This document shows positions 7,320 through 14,028 of a stretch of DNA of 15,606 nucleotides, in pieces. Numbering within the stretch: position 1 is the stretch's first letter; the number at the start of each line of letters is the position of its first letter. Made by a program: the position numbers and the translations under genes. Source of the stretch: Roseiarcus sp. (GTDB lineage Bacteria > Pseudomonadota > Alphaproteobacteria > Rhizobiales > Beijerinckiaceae); NCBI GenBank assembly GCA_030153205.1, contig JASLHV010000016.1, forward strand, positions 1 through 15,606, given 5' to 3'. The notes under the pieces are model-generated. The model was not told the origin of the DNA, ran no database searches, and worked only from the letters and a program-made list of their open reading frames with translations.

Positions 7320-10033
7320 GTCTGCGCTCCCTCGTTCAAGAGCTGCAACATCCGGTCGGGCCGCAGAGGTATCTCTTTCGGCCTCACGCCTGTCGCATTG
7401 CGAATGGCGTTTGCGATGGCGGCGGCAGTCGGAACTGTAGCGACCTCGCCGATGCCAACGCTGCCGCCGAGAACATGGTCATATCCTTCTTCGTCGAAAT
7501 AGAGGTCCATGACCGGCGTATCAGCAATGCCGGGGAGATGATAATCCTCCAGCCCCGCCGTCAGGATGTCGCCCGTGCCGAGATCGACCTCGCGGCCTTC
7601 GTAAAGCGCGTAACCGACGCCTTGAATGATCGCGCCGCTCGCTTGGCTATGCGCGAGGGCAGGGGCAGCGAGTTTGCCCACGGCGATTCCAGTATGAACC
7701 TTTAGGACGCGGACATGTCCCAAGAGCGTATCGACTTCCACCTCCGCCACTTGTACCGAGCTCGGCGCGCCGGCGCCGATGGCGATATGCGAGAATCGCC
7801 GCATCATCCAGCCAAAGATGAGGCCCATCAGCCCGACCTCCTTGAGCGGCGAGCGAACGCCAGGAGCCAATTTCGTCCCATCTTCCGGACGCTCGCCGGA
7901 GACTGAGAAGTCGGGAGAGGCGGCGATCATCTCGCGCCACGGCGCATTGGAGCCGGCTTGCGGCGCGGGCACGCGCCGCTCGAGGCCTTGCTTGAGTTTC
8001 TGCACGGCGAGAAGCGTTGGGGGAACGATCGAAGCCGTGGTCCGGCTTCCGCCGGAGCCTGGACCTTCGGGCAGCCTCGAGTCGCCGATATGGACTTCGA
8101 TTTCATGCGGCTCGAATCCGAACTCGCGCGCAACCGTATTGGCGAGCACGGTGCGGCTGCCGGTGCCGATGTCTTGCGCCGCCGTGGCGACGACAAGGCG
8201 GCCGCCTTTGACGGCAAGCTCCACTTTCGAGCCCGGCTGCCAAAGATAGAGCCAGTATCCCGCCGCGACGCCGATTCCGCGTCTATAGCGGCCGGTCTGG
8301 GGGAATGACGACACGGCGTTGCGCCACGTGCTGAGGCCCGCCGCCCAATCATAGAGGCGGCGGCGGTTCGGATTGTCGTCCCAACGTTTGCGCAAGGCGA
8401 TTGGGTCTACCTTGAGCCGCAAAGCCGCCTCGTCAATCGCCTGTTCGAGTGCAAAGGCCATAGGGGGACCGCCGGGAGCGCGAAACGGCGCGCCGGCCGG
8501 CAAGTTGCTGACCACATCGAAATCGGAGAGCTCCTTCGCCTCGGCCGGGTAGATCAGCCGCGCGAGCGCGGCGATCGTCGAATTCACGGACGCGCCGGTG
8601 TCAGCATGGGCGACAAGGGAGAGAGCCTTGAGACGGCCGTCGCGATCGGCGAGCAGGCCGATATTCATCTCCGCGCCCGGCCGATAGCCGGCCACCGACA
8701 GTTCTTCGTGCCTATCGAAAGCGATACGTACCGGGGCCTTCGCCGATTGCGCCAGCGTGACGGCGGCGACCGTCTCGGCGCCAAGCGCCGCCTTCGACCC
8801 GAAGCCGCCACCGACATGCGCGGCAATGACGCGCACTTTGGACGGATCGAGCTTGAAGCGCTTCGTAATGAGATTCTTCAGTTCGTACACGGCTTGCGTC
8901 GAGACGTGCACGGTGAGCTCATCGCCATCGAACCGCGCAACCGCCGCATGCGGTTCGAGGGAGGAATGTTGCTGCGCCCCGGTGCGGAAAGTCGCTTCGA
9001 AGAGGAGCGGATCGCCGGTTTGTCTCGCCGCCGCGATCCAACCTCGCGCCTTCTTCGCCTTGAGCGAAAACGCTGAAGAAGGACCGCGGATGTTCCGTTT
9101 CCACGGCATTGGCATGCTCGGGCCCTCGGAGGCATTAGCGGCGCTCTTGCGAGAGCCGGCGAAGACTTCCGGCGCGTCCGGCATGCACGCTGCGTCAAGT
9201 CCGACGACATGCGGCAATTCACGGGACGATACTTTGATGGCGGCGCAGGCTCTCGACGCGGTCTGACGATCGATCGCGGCGACGGCGGCGATCTGTTGTC
9301 CAACATAGCGAACGGTACGGTCCTGGCCGAGAAGCGATATCGCCGCCACGACGCCGGGCAGAGCGAGCGCCGCCGAAAAGTCGACCGCTTCGATCGCCGC
9401 ATGCGCGACTCGGGATCGCAGAATGACGCCTTCCAGTTGCCCTTCGTGGCGGATATCGACGGTGTATTTTGCGGCGCCGGTTACCTTTTCCCGCGCCTCG
9501 ACGCGCGGCGAAGGCGCAGCGTCGCCATCGAAGCGGCCGGCGCAAGCCTCCGCGACGGCTCGGAAAATATTGTCATACGCGCCGCATCGACAGAGATGGC
9601 CGGAAAGAGCGGCCGCAATCTCCTCGCGCGGAGGAATCGCCGTCCCTTTCTCCTTGCGCCAATCATCATGGAACGCTGCCGCCTCGACGATGAAGCCCGG
9701 CGTGCAAAACCCGCATTGAAGCCCATCCAGCGCCATAAAGGCCTTTTGCACCGGATGCAGGCTTTCCCCCGCTATACCTTCGATCGTGGTGACGTTGCGG
9801 CCGGCAGCGGCGCGCGCCGGCATCAGGCAACTGGCGATCGGCGCGCCGTCGAGCAGCGCCGTGCAGGCGCCACAGACGCCCGCGCCGCAAACATATTTCG
9901 TGCCGGTGAGGCCTTCGCGCTCGCGGAGGACGTCGATCAATAAGGCGTCGGCATCCTCGGGCAGATCACGACTGATCCCGTTCAAGACATATCGCCTGGT
10001 GCCACGGTCAAGCATGTCCGAACCTTCGGTCAT
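7316..10033 (-). CDS. Molybdopterin oxidoreductase, [2Fe-2S] domains fused to the molybdenum domain (aldehyde/xanthine dehydrogenase family)
   Basis: The 905-residue protein joins two [2Fe-2S] domains to the molybdenum-binding large domain. The plant-type ferredoxin cluster is held by Cys49, Cys54, Cys57 and Cys69. The second cluster uses Cys107, Cys110, Cys148 and Cys150 (QCGFCTPGF and LCRCG). From about residue 175 the molybdenum domain begins (PRVEAREKVTGAAKYTVDI), with GGGFGSK (408-414), PFRAPGG (516-522), AQDIGTGSRT (619-628) and the catalytic Glu863 in GIGEVA. There is no Tat signal, so it should act in the cytoplasm. Length and domain order match the FAD-less aldehyde oxidoreductases (MOP type), yet a separate FAD subunit follows. 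It probably hydroxylates an aldehyde or N-heterocycle; the substrate cannot be told. The start overlaps the tetR stop (ATGA). No XdhC-like or cofactor gene is nearby. Confidence 0.93.
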   Translation of the reverse strand: MTEGSDMLDRGTRRYVLNGISRDLPEDADALLIDVLREREGLTGTKYVCGAGVCGACTALLDGAPIASCLMPARAAAGRNVTTIEGIAGESLHPVQKAFMALDGLQCGFCTPGFIVEAAAFHDDWRKEKGTAIPPREEIAAALSGHLCRCGAYDNIFRAVAEACAGRFDGDAAPSPRVEAREKVTGAAKYTVDIRHEGQLEGVILRSRVAHAAIEAVDFSAALALPGVVAAISLLGQDRTVRYVGQQIAAVAAIDRQTASRACAAIKVSSRELPHVVGLDAACMPDAPEVFAGSRKSAANASEGPSMPMPWKRNIRGPSSAFSLKAKKARGWIAAARQTGDPLLFEATFRTGAQQHSSLEPHAAVARFDGDELTVHVSTQAVYELKNLITKRFKLDPSKVRVIAAHVGGGFGSKAALGAETVAAVTLAQSAKAPVRIAFDRHEELSVAGYRPGAEMNIGLLADRDGRLKALSLVAHADTGASVNSTIAALARLIYPAEAKELSDFDVVSNLPAGAPFRAPGGPPMAFALEQAIDEAALRLKVDPIALRKRWDDNPNRRRLYDWAAGLSTWRNAVSSFPQTGRYRRGIGVAAGYWLYLWQPGSKVELAVKGGRLVVATAAQDIGTGSRTVLANTVAREFGFEPHEIEVHIGDSRLPEGPGSGGSRTTASIVPPTLLAVQKLKQGLERRVPAPQAGSNAPWREMIAASPDFSVSGERPEDGTKLAPGVRSPLKEVGLMGLIFGWMMRRFSHIAIGAGAPSSVQVAEVEVDTLLGHVRVLKVHTGIAVGKLAAPALAHSQASGAIIQGVGYALYEGREVDLGTGDILTAGLEDYHLPGIADTPVMDLYFDEEGYDHVLGGSVGIGEVATVPTAAAIANAIRNATGVRPKEIPLRPDRMLQLLNEGAQT

Positions 10034-10707
10034 TGGGAATGCTCCTTTTGACGCAGCCCGATGAGCAGCGCGCCCAGCATCGCGCGAAGCTCCTGTTGAA
10101 AATCCACGGTCATTCCCGCCAAGCGCGGCTCTTGCGCCATCGCCATGCGAACGGTCGGCGCGGGCGAAGCCAATTGATGAATGCCGACGACGCTCGCTTG
10201 CAGCCAGTTGAGGAAACGCCGAGCGTCTTTCTCGCTGTCGAGATGCAGGGCGCGGGCGAGGTCAGGGACGATCGACGCGATCCCGGCGTCGACGCCAAGT
10301 TTGAACGCTCGCGCCGTCTCAACTGACAAATTGCGTTCGAGCACGGCGTGCAGAATGCCGGCGAGAAGAACGAGTTCCTGGCGCCCGCTTAGCGAAGCGG
10401 CAATCCAGTCCAGCGCGGCCTCCGGCGTGGCGAAACGCTTGGCTTCTTCAGCGAAAGCGGCGAGCCACGCTGAATATTCTCGCGTAAGAAGCGCGAGAAA
10501 AATTTCCTCACGCGTGCGGAAATAAAGATAGAGCGTGCCCTTGGCGAGGCCGGCGGCGGCGGCGACTTGGCTCATGGCGATGCTCTCGAAAGGCTCTGCG
10601 CAAAAGAGCGCCCTCGCCGCGGCGAGGATCGCGTCGCGGCGCGCATCCTTCAGCGCGTCGGTGACGGCGCGGCGCTTGCGCGGCCGCGCCTTTACGTAGT
10701 TGACCAC
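10030..10707 (-). CDS. TetR/AcrR-family regulator of the molybdenum oxidoreductase operon
   Basis: The 225-residue protein has an N-terminal TetR helix-turn-helix: RRDAILAAARALF near 23-35, AMSQVAAAAGLAKGTLYLYF near 44-63, then TREEIFLALL. The C-terminal ligand domain is helical and unlike any I can name. GTG 10707 is the only usable start: a stop lies two codons upstream, and the next in-frame ATG would cut into the DNA-binding helices. There is no ribosome site, and the predicted transcript starts at or beside this GTG, so translation is probably leaderless. The basic N-terminal tail (VKARPRKRR) may add DNA contacts. Two TGACC-N3-GGTCA palindromes overlap its promoter and start codon, so autorepression and control of the two downstream genes are very likely, relieved by an unknown ligand. 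Confidence 0.93.
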   Translation of the reverse strand: MVNYVKARPRKRRAVTDALKDARRDAILAAARALFCAEPFESIAMSQVAAAAGLAKGTLYLYFRTREEIFLALLTREYSAWLAAFAEEAKRFATPEAALDWIAASLSGRQELVLLAGILHAVLERNLSVETARAFKLGVDAGIASIVPDLARALHLDSEKDARRFLNWLQASVVGIHQLASPAPTVRMAMAQEPRLAGMTVDFQQELRAMLGALLIGLRQKEHSQ

Positions 10708-10742
10708 TGGTCATTTATATAAATGACCGACGGTCATGTCAA
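10701..10742 (-). promoter_or_regulatory. Promoter with twin TetR-type operators for the tetR-oxidoreductase operon
   Basis: Read on the minus strand, TTGACA (10742-10737) is followed by a 17-bp spacer and TATAAA (10719-10714). That places the transcript start at about 10707-10708, on or one base before the GTG of the regulator. Two 13-bp palindromes TGACC-N3-GGTCA lie at 10724-10736, filling most of the spacer, and at 10701-10713, covering the transcript start and the start codon. They are separated by the symmetric TTTATATAAA (10714-10723), with centres 23 bp apart, about two helical turns. The inner halves together also form a perfect 20-bp palindrome (10709-10728). A repressor bound at either site would block RNA polymerase. 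Confidence 0.8.
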
Positions 10743-10797
10743 GTAACGGCGGATTTGCGCGGCGGAAGGGCGCGACGAAAAGACGAGGCGCTCGCGC

Positions 10798-10827
10798 TTG
10801 TCCTGGATCAAAGCGCTGACGCATAAT
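10798..10827 (+). promoter_or_regulatory. Candidate promoter for acs
   Basis: TTGTCC (10798-10803), an 18-bp spacer and CATAAT (10822-10827) form a moderate sigma70-like match pointing toward acs. The start would fall near 10834, giving a leader of roughly 55-60 nt. The rest of the 149 bp between the tetR promoter and acs shows no clear further signal. Confidence is low because the -35 match is partial. Confidence 0.35.
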
Positions 10828-10891
10828 GTTTGTCACGCATCGCGTCGGCGGCGATTTCGGCGCAACATAAACCCTTTAGGGAGGATCAAGA

Positions 10892-12838
10892 ATGTCGGCG
10901 AAGGTCTACGAAGTTCCCAAGGAATGGGCGAGCCGAGCCTTTGTCGACGACGCCAAATATAAAGCGCTCTATGCGCGATCGATCAAGGATCCCGAGGGCT
11001 TCTGGGCCGAGCAGGCTAAGCGTATCGATTGGATCAAGCCTTTCACCAAGGTCAAGAACACGACCTTCGGGCCTGGAGCGGTCTCGGTCAAATGGTACGA
11101 GGACGGCGCGACCAATGTCGCCGTCAATTGTATCGACCGGCACCTTTCCAAACGCGGCGATCAGACGGCCATTCTCTGGGAGGGCGACGATCCCAAGGAA
11201 TCGAAAAGCATCAGCTATCGCCAGTTGCATGATGCCGTCTGCCGACTCGCCAATGTGCTGAAGAGCCATGGCGTCAAGAAAGGCGATCGCGTCACGATCT
11301 ATATGCCGATGATCCCCGAGGCGGCTTACGCCATGCTCGCCTGTGCCCGGATCGGCGCTGTCCATTCGATTGTTTTCGGCGGCTTCTCGCCGGACTCGTT
11401 GGCTGGTCGCATATCCGGCGCGCAGTCGGCCGTCGTGATCACCGCGGACGAAGGTCTGCGCGGCGGTCGCAAATCGCCGATGAAGGCCAATGTCGACGAC
11501 GCCGCCGAGAAGGCGGGCGGCGTCAAGACAGTGCTTGTCGTCAAGCGTACCGGCGGCGCCGTCGCCTGGGATTCAGCGCGCGACGTCTGGTTGGAAGACG
11601 CGATGGCCAAGGCATCGCCGGATTGTCCGCCTGAGCCAATGGGCGCCGAGGATCCGCTGTTCATTCTCTATACGTCCGGCTCGACCGGCGCGCCGAAAGG
11701 CGTGTTGCATACGACGGGAGGCTATCTCGTCTATGCCGCGATGACGCATCACGACGTCTTCGACTATCACGATGGCGATATCTATTGGTGCACCGCCGAC
11801 GTCGGTTGGGTTACCGGCCACAGCTATATCGTCTACGGCCCGCTCGCCAATGGCGCGACGACGCTGATGTTCGAAGGCGTGCCGAACTATCCGAGCGTCT
11901 CGCGCTTCTGGGAGGTCATCGACAAGCACAAGGTCAATATTTTCTACACCGCGCCGACGGCGCTGCGGGCGCTGATGGGCGCGGGCGAAGAGCCCGTGAA
12001 GAAGACGAGCCGCGCCTCGCTGCGCCTGCTCGGTTCGGTCGGCGAACCAATCAATCCAGAAGCCTGGGAATGGTACCATCGCGTCGTCGGCGAGCGGCGC
12101 TGCCCGATCGTCGATACATGGTGGCAGACTGAGACGGGCGGCATTCTGATCACGCCGCTGCCTGGCGCGACAGCGCTCAAGCCCGGCTCGGCGACCCGGC
12201 CTTTCTTCGGGATCAAGCCCGAGATCGTCGACGCCAATGGCAAGGTTCTGGAAGGGGCCTGCGAGGGCAATCTCGTCCTCGCCGATTCCTGGCCCGGCCA
12301 GATGCGCACGGTCTTTGGCGATCATGAACGTTTCGTGCAGACCTATTTTTCGACCTATCCCGGCAAATATTTCACCGGCGACGGCTGCCGTCGCGACGAG
12401 GATGGCTATTACTGGATCACCGGCCGTGTTGACGACGTCATCAATGTCTCGGGCCATCGCATGGGTACGGCCGAAGTCGAGAGCGCGCTGGTCGCCCATG
12501 AAAAAGTGTCGGAGGCGGCGGTCGTCGGCTACCCCCACGACATCAAGGGCCAGGGCATTTACGCCTATGTCACGCTGATGGCCGGCGAGCAGCCCAGCGA
12601 CCCCTTACGCAAGGAGCTTGTCGCCTGGGTGCGTAAGGAGATCGGCCCGATCGCCTCGCCGGACCTGATCCAATTCGCGCCCGGCCTGCCCAAGACGCGC
12701 TCCGGCAAGATCATGCGGCGCATCTTGCGCAAGATCGCGGAGAACGAATTCTCCGCGCTCGGCGACACTTCGACTCTCGCCGACCCGGGCGTCGTGACGG
12801 ATCTGATCGAGAACAGACAGAATCGCGGCAAGGCTTAA
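10892..12838 (+). CDS. acs: Acetyl-CoA synthetase (AMP-forming acetate-CoA ligase)
   Basis: This full-length 648-residue Acs activates acetate with ATP to acetyl-AMP and then acetyl-CoA in the cytoplasm, feeding the TCA cycle, glyoxylate or ethylmalonyl-CoA routes. Visible hallmarks are YTSGSTGAPKGV (260-271, phosphate loop), DVGWVTGHSYIVYGPL (303-318), WWQTETGG (410-417, with the Trp that limits substrates to acetate-sized acids), YFTGDGCRRDEDGYYWITGR and RVDDVINVSGHRMGTAE. Near the C-terminus PKTRSGKIMRR carries Lys606, the residue acetylated by Pat-type enzymes to switch Acs off. ATG 10892 has AGGGAGG 7 nt upstream. It is a single-gene unit followed by a REP-like palindromic element. Reading 'acs' over propionyl-CoA synthetase rests on the Trp and the high overall match. 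Confidence 0.98.
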   Translation: MSAKVYEVPKEWASRAFVDDAKYKALYARSIKDPEGFWAEQAKRIDWIKPFTKVKNTTFGPGAVSVKWYEDGATNVAVNCIDRHLSKRGDQTAILWEGDDPKESKSISYRQLHDAVCRLANVLKSHGVKKGDRVTIYMPMIPEAAYAMLACARIGAVHSIVFGGFSPDSLAGRISGAQSAVVITADEGLRGGRKSPMKANVDDAAEKAGGVKTVLVVKRTGGAVAWDSARDVWLEDAMAKASPDCPPEPMGAEDPLFILYTSGSTGAPKGVLHTTGGYLVYAAMTHHDVFDYHDGDIYWCTADVGWVTGHSYIVYGPLANGATTLMFEGVPNYPSVSRFWEVIDKHKVNIFYTAPTALRALMGAGEEPVKKTSRASLRLLGSVGEPINPEAWEWYHRVVGERRCPIVDTWWQTETGGILITPLPGATALKPGSATRPFFGIKPEIVDANGKVLEGACEGNLVLADSWPGQMRTVFGDHERFVQTYFSTYPGKYFTGDGCRRDEDGYYWITGRVDDVINVSGHRMGTAEVESALVAHEKVSEAAVVGYPHDIKGQGIYAYVTLMAGEQPSDPLRKELVAWVRKEIGPIASPDLIQFAPGLPKTRSGKIMRRILRKIAENEFSALGDTSTLADPGVVTDLIENRQNRGKA

Positions 12839-12846
12839 GGGTTGAA

Positions 12847-12931
12847 TGTCACTCCCGCATAAGCGGGAGTCCAAGAACCGCTGCGCTCGCGGGGGATGCC
12901 GTACTGGTTTCCCGCGCTCGCGGGAATGACA
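12847..12931. repeat. REP/BIME-like palindromic element between acs and the small lipoprotein gene
   Basis: The 85-bp element is bounded by TGTCA and TGACA. It holds two strong hairpins: ACTCCCGC-ATAA-GCGGGAGT at 12851-12870, and TTCCCGCG-CT-CGCGGGAA at 12909-12926. The outer halves are inverted copies of each other (TGTCAcTCCCGC against GCGGGAaTGACA), and GCGCTCGCGGG occurs twice inside. This is the form of the TTCCCGC/GCGGGAA interspersed palindromes common in alphaproteobacteria. It lies 8 bp after the acs stop and 5 bp from the convergent lipoprotein stop, so it may also end transcription from both sides, although no T-run follows either hairpin. Confidence 0.75.
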
Positions 12932-12936
12932 CGGCG

Positions 12937-13065
12937 CTATTTCACCGCGCTCTCGTCGTGACAGCTATGTTGCGTCGGGCCAAAATACCAATCGCCGCAT
13001 TTCGAACAGCCGGAAATCGCAAGAGCAAAGGCGAGAATAAACGCGACTCGCACGGCAACAATCAT
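12937..13065 (-). CDS. Small predicted lipoprotein, 42 residues
   Basis: I found this by hand translation from ATG 13065 to TAG 12937. The protein is MIVAVRVAFILAFALAISGC followed by a 22-residue tail. Residues 1-19 form a signal peptide and ISGC is a good lipobox with Cys20 as the lipid site, so the mature peptide would be anchored in the envelope. The tail has Cys23, Cys35 and two histidines in HSCH (33-36), which hints at metal binding or a disulfide. GGAG lies 8 nt before ATG, and a TTGACC-N18-CACAAT promoter is just upstream. Signal peptide, ribosome site and promoter together support a real gene. I do not recognise a family or function. It might instead be an entericidin-like peptide, but the sequence does not show that. 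Confidence 0.7.
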   Translation of the reverse strand: MIVAVRVAFILAFALAISGCSKCGDWYFGPTQHSCHDESAVK

Positions 13066-13088
13066 GAACGCAACTCCACAGAGCGGCT

Positions 13089-13118
13089 ATTGTGATCAGC
13101 GGCTTTGCGGCGGGTCAA
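13089..13118 (-). promoter_or_regulatory. Promoter of the small lipoprotein gene
   Basis: On the minus strand TTGACC (13118-13113), an 18-bp spacer and CACAAT (13094-13089) make a good sigma70-type promoter. The predicted start near 13082 leaves a leader of about 17 nt holding the GGAG ribosome site of the lipoprotein gene at 13065. Confidence 0.5.
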
Positions 13119-13314
13119 GTCTCACGCCAGCGCCGTGGCCTCATCTCGCAGACGCCAATCTCGCTCGCCAGGCCGTGGCGCCATACTCCCGAGGAAAGAG
13201 CGGGCGGACATGCTCATCGTTGAAGTCAACCGAAGAAGGCGTCGCCGCGGGTGATCACGTCGGGCACAATCTCGAAACCTGTCGTCGACCAGATGATGGC
13301 AGTCCGCCAAGTTT
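13119..13314. other. Intergenic stretch without a confident gene
   Basis: This 196-bp stretch separates the lipoprotein promoter from the tRNA 3' end. Open frames here (for example minus 13122-13310) have compositions unlike the neighbours, and I reject them. One minus-strand frame that stops at 13226 reads TAIIWSTTGFEIVPDVITRG, then DAFFG; it is protein-like but has no start codon and may be a gene remnant. No terminator or repeat is clear. Confidence 0.4.
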
Positions 13315-13388
13315 TGGAGCGGGCGAAGGGAATCGAACCCTCGTATGCAGCTTGGGAAGCTGCCGTTCTACCATTGAACTACGCCCGC
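13315..13388 (-). tRNA. tRNA-Gly (anticodon CCC)
   Basis: The 74-nt sequence folds as a full cloverleaf. The acceptor stem is GCGGGCG/CGCCCGC. The D arm contains GTTCAATGGTAGAAC. The anticodon stem GCAGC/GCTGC encloses the loop TTCCCAA, so the anticodon is CCC, decoding GGG. The T arm contains GGTTCGATTCC. The discriminator base is U73, as in bacterial glycine tRNAs, and the 3' CCA is encoded (13315-13317). Confidence 0.97.
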
Positions 13389-13399
13389 GCGCTCGAAGG

Positions 13400-13427
13400 A
13401 AACTAGCCGAACCGGCGGGAGCGTCAA
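13400..13427 (-). promoter_or_regulatory. Promoter of tRNA-Gly
   Basis: On the minus strand TTGACG (13427-13422), a 16-bp spacer and TAGTTT (13405-13400) precede the mature tRNA 5' end by 11 nt. This is the expected distance for a short tRNA leader. The -35 match is strong and the -10 match moderate. Confidence 0.5.
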
Positions 13428-13448
13428 GCCGGACGCCGTCGGCGCGGC

Positions 13449-13979
13449 TCAGCCTTTCGGCTTTTCCTCGCCCGGTTCGAACCGATAGCGGAAATCGCAA
13501 TGGCTCGCGCCGCCCATGATGGTCTGGCTGCGCTCCAACTTGATGTGTGAACTATAGCCTTCGCAGAAGGCGCCGTCGCGATTGCACGACAAAAGATGTC
13601 CGATCTCGCCGAGACCCATTTCACGATAGGTTTCGGCGTAGCGGCAGCGCGTGACGTTGAAGTCGAAGACTTTATCGTTCGCCTCCAGGACTTCGATGCG
13701 GAGCGCATCGTCCTTGGTCCAGAGATGCTGGATGTCCTGGAAGGATTTCAAATCGGCGCCGCCGGCCGCCTTGGCGGCGAAGGCCTTGCCGGATTCGATC
13801 GCGGCCCGGCGGATAGCGCGGCGCAGGATTTCGCGCGCCTTGGCCTCGCCGATGGTCTGGCGCATCTCGTCATAGATCGGCGCGATGATCGCCGCTTCGA
13901 TCCGGCGACGCGCGAGAATGCCCATGTCGTCGGCCGCAGGGGACGTTTCAACGGGCGAGGCGGCGGTGGGCTCGGTCAT
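13449..13979 (-). CDS. L-2-amino-thiazoline-4-carboxylic acid (ATC) hydrolase family protein
   Basis: The 176-residue protein belongs to the family named for the Pseudomonas enzyme that opens the thiazoline ring of L-ATC on the way to cysteine. The first 20 residues are a variable Ala/Pro-rich leader, followed by a helical region to about residue 85. The conserved C-terminal core holds FNVTRCRYAETYREMG (Cys112), GEIGHLLSCNRDGAFCEGY (Cys132, Cys139), RSQTIMGGASHCDFRY (His160, Cys161). Conserved cysteines and histidine suggest metal or thiol chemistry. Most members of the family have never been tested, so the true substrate is open. It follows the permease gene by 49 bp on the same strand and is probably co-transcribed. 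The ribosome site before ATG 13979 is weak (AAGGAT). Confidence 0.85.
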   Translation of the reverse strand: MTEPTAASPVETSPAADDMGILARRRIEAAIIAPIYDEMRQTIGEAKAREILRRAIRRAAIESGKAFAAKAAGGADLKSFQDIQHLWTKDDALRIEVLEANDKVFDFNVTRCRYAETYREMGLGEIGHLLSCNRDGAFCEGYSSHIKLERSQTIMGGASHCDFRYRFEPGEEKPKG

Positions 13980-14028
13980 GCAGGATCCTTATAGCCGCTC
14001 GCGCCGCGGCTTGCGATCGCGCCGGCCT

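Noticed and set aside
10818..10845. TGAC...GTCA near the acs promoter as a possible CRP/FNR-type site
   Set aside because: The arms are only four bases and do not match the consensus half-sites at the right spacing.
11573..12538. 321-residue minus-strand frame opposite acs
   Set aside because: It is a reverse-strand shadow of a highly conserved acs sequence and has no ribosome site.
13122..13310. 62-residue minus-strand frame
   Set aside because: It is Arg/Asp-rich with no motif and no ribosome site, and it overlaps the lipoprotein promoter region.
13064..13519. 151-residue plus-strand frame
   Set aside because: It runs through the tRNA-Gly gene and into the ATC hydrolase gene in antisense, and its composition is random-looking.
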